Source of the DNA: Hypomyces perniciosus
Lineage: Eukaryota; Ascomycota; Sordariomycetes; Hypocreales; Hypocreaceae
DNA: 64,000 bases
Direction: 5' to 3'
Assembly (NCBI GenBank): GCA_008477525.1
Contig: SPDT01000007.1
Coordinates: 496,001 to 560,000 of the forward strand
The translations under genes were made by a program, and so were the position numbers. Shown one piece after another: positions 62,801-64,000 of the stretch. How positions within the stretch are numbered: the stretch's first letter is position 1; each line of letters begins with the position of its first letter. The notes under the pieces were generated by a model, which was not told the origin of the DNA, did not search any database, and saw nothing but the letters and a program-made list of their open reading frames with translations.

Positions 62801-64000
62801 TAAATTATAGTATTATACTTTTAATATTAAATTCTTTATTGTTATAAAGGCTTTTTAAATATAAAGATATTATTTAGTTTAGATAAATATAGAGATTTAG
62901 CTTATAATATACTATTTTAACTATTATTACTTTATAGATAAATAGAAACTTTTATACTAATAAATAAAAGGTTTTAATAAATTAACTTTATTTAATTTTC
63001 ACATTAAATATAAGCTAAAAAGGTTTAACTTTATTAATATTTTATTTTAATATTTTAATTTTTATAATTTTATTAAAATTAAAGAATTACAGTAAAGCTA
63101 TATATTAATAATTTTATAGTATTTTTATAGTATAGAAGCTAATAGCTTATATAAATTAAAAGGATATATAGTAATATATTATAATAATTAAAAATATTTA
63201 AAATCGCTTATAAATAAAAGTATTCTTTTAGTATTACTTTAAAGTAAAAGATAAAGATTAAATACTATTTAATAAATAATTTACCTATAAAGTATAATCG
63301 TTAAAGTTATAACTGCTAGTTTATAGGTTATATAGTAGACTACTGTAGGTCTACTGTTAAAACTATAAAAATCCTTATATTTAATTATTTTATAAATTTA
63401 ATAAAACGATTATTTTATTTAATATAAAGTTTAAAGTTAAAGAGTAATTAATATATTTTATAGTAATAATTAAATTATTAGTAATAATTAATTAATTTAC
63501 TATTAAAGTAAAATTTATATATAAATAAGTTTTTATATTAAAGTTTTAATATTATTTTATAATAACCTAACTATTAAATATTATAAAATTAATTATATTT
63601 TAAAATATATTATATTAATTTATTATTAGTAAAATATAAAGTAAAATATTAAGCGCTATATATCTATATATTATATTTATTAAATAAAAAAGGCAAAAAC
63701 TTATTAACTTTATAGTAAATTTACTTTATTATTAATACTAGAAAAACTTTTTAAAGGAATTTCTATAGATTTTATTATAGATTTACTAGAAATTCTAAAC
63801 TATAAAGGTAAATACTAAGATAATATAATTTTTATTATTATTAATTAATATATAAAATATACTTTATATATATTTATAATAGTATATATTATATATAGTA
63901 AAGTTATTAACTTTTTTATAGAATATATTTATTTAATTTTTAAAATACTATAAAAAATGATCTTTAATAAAGATTATTTATTTAAATTTAAATTTTAATA
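59841..64000 (+). mobile_element. Third Ty3/gypsy element, RIP-mutated, cut by the right window edge
   Basis: RT trace at about 62,040-62,400: F-N-L-K-D-I-Y-Y near 62,070, F-R-C-L-Y-K, F-I-N, and the catalytic box as Y-F-N-N-I-L-I-Y-S (62,252-62,278). The integrase core begins near 63,730, with F-K-G-I-S-I-D-F-I-I-D-L at about 63,745-63,785. The left boundary is not seen; the first 1-2 kb may belong to other repeats. All frames are broken. Confidence 0.65.

Noticed and set aside
13904..64000. CRISPR arrays or bacterial-type operons
   Set aside because: Repeats here are LTRs, microsatellites and RIP-decayed elements; introns and 5S genes show a fungal genome.

Overview
The window is a piece of a filamentous ascomycete (Pezizomycotina) genome, most likely Eurotiomycetes. 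This rests on short spliceosomal introns (58, 75, 91 and 58 bp with GT..AG ends), a peroxisomal SidF-type siderophore enzyme, dispersed 5S rRNA genes, and a large AT-rich region whose repeats show the C-to-T/G-to-A decay of repeat-induced point mutation (RIP). I cannot name the species.

The window has two very different halves. Positions 1 to about 13,840 are ordinary gene-bearing DNA. All three genes are on the plus strand: a full-size ABCB exporter (5' end cut by the window edge), a sidF-like hydroxyornithine transacylase ending in SKL, and a 14-TM siderophore-iron transporter of the MFS SIT family. Together they look like part of an extracellular fusarinine/triacetylfusarinine C siderophore cluster: acylation in the peroxisome, export or handling by the ABC protein, re-uptake of ferri-siderophore by the MFS carrier. 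The synthetase and hydratase genes expected beside sidF are absent from the window. The 4.2 kb gap between the ABC gene and sidF holds a ~400 bp repeat and many copies of a TACGGAGTA palindrome. Two divergent 5S rRNA genes on the minus strand (13,520-13,638 and 13,713-13,831) mark the end of this half.

From 13,896 to the right edge almost everything is dead, RIP-mutated transposon sequence. I could resolve:
- a chromodomain Ty3/gypsy element (family C, 226 bp LTRs) at 13,896-27,409, interrupted by a complete 7,704 bp chromovirus (family A, 387 bp LTRs, TSD TTTAT) and by a solo LTR (family B, TSD AGATA);
- a Tad1-like LINE at 27,410 to about 32,990, interrupted by another solo LTR B (TSD TTATA);
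- a 923 bp miniature LTR element with 78 bp LTRs and TSD AATAA;
- three copies of a copia reverse-transcriptase segment, two of them in inverted orientation;
- an un-mutated solo LTR (family D, TSD TAAAG);
- more copies of LTR B and of the repeat seen near the genes;
- a full-length inverted copy of family C (53,987-59,401);
- a third gypsy element running off the right edge.

Several insertions are confirmed by empty sites in the paralogous copies. About 11 kb (mainly 43.6-45.4 and 46.2-54.0 kb) remains unassigned AT-rich decay. No intact gene is visible right of 13.9 kb.
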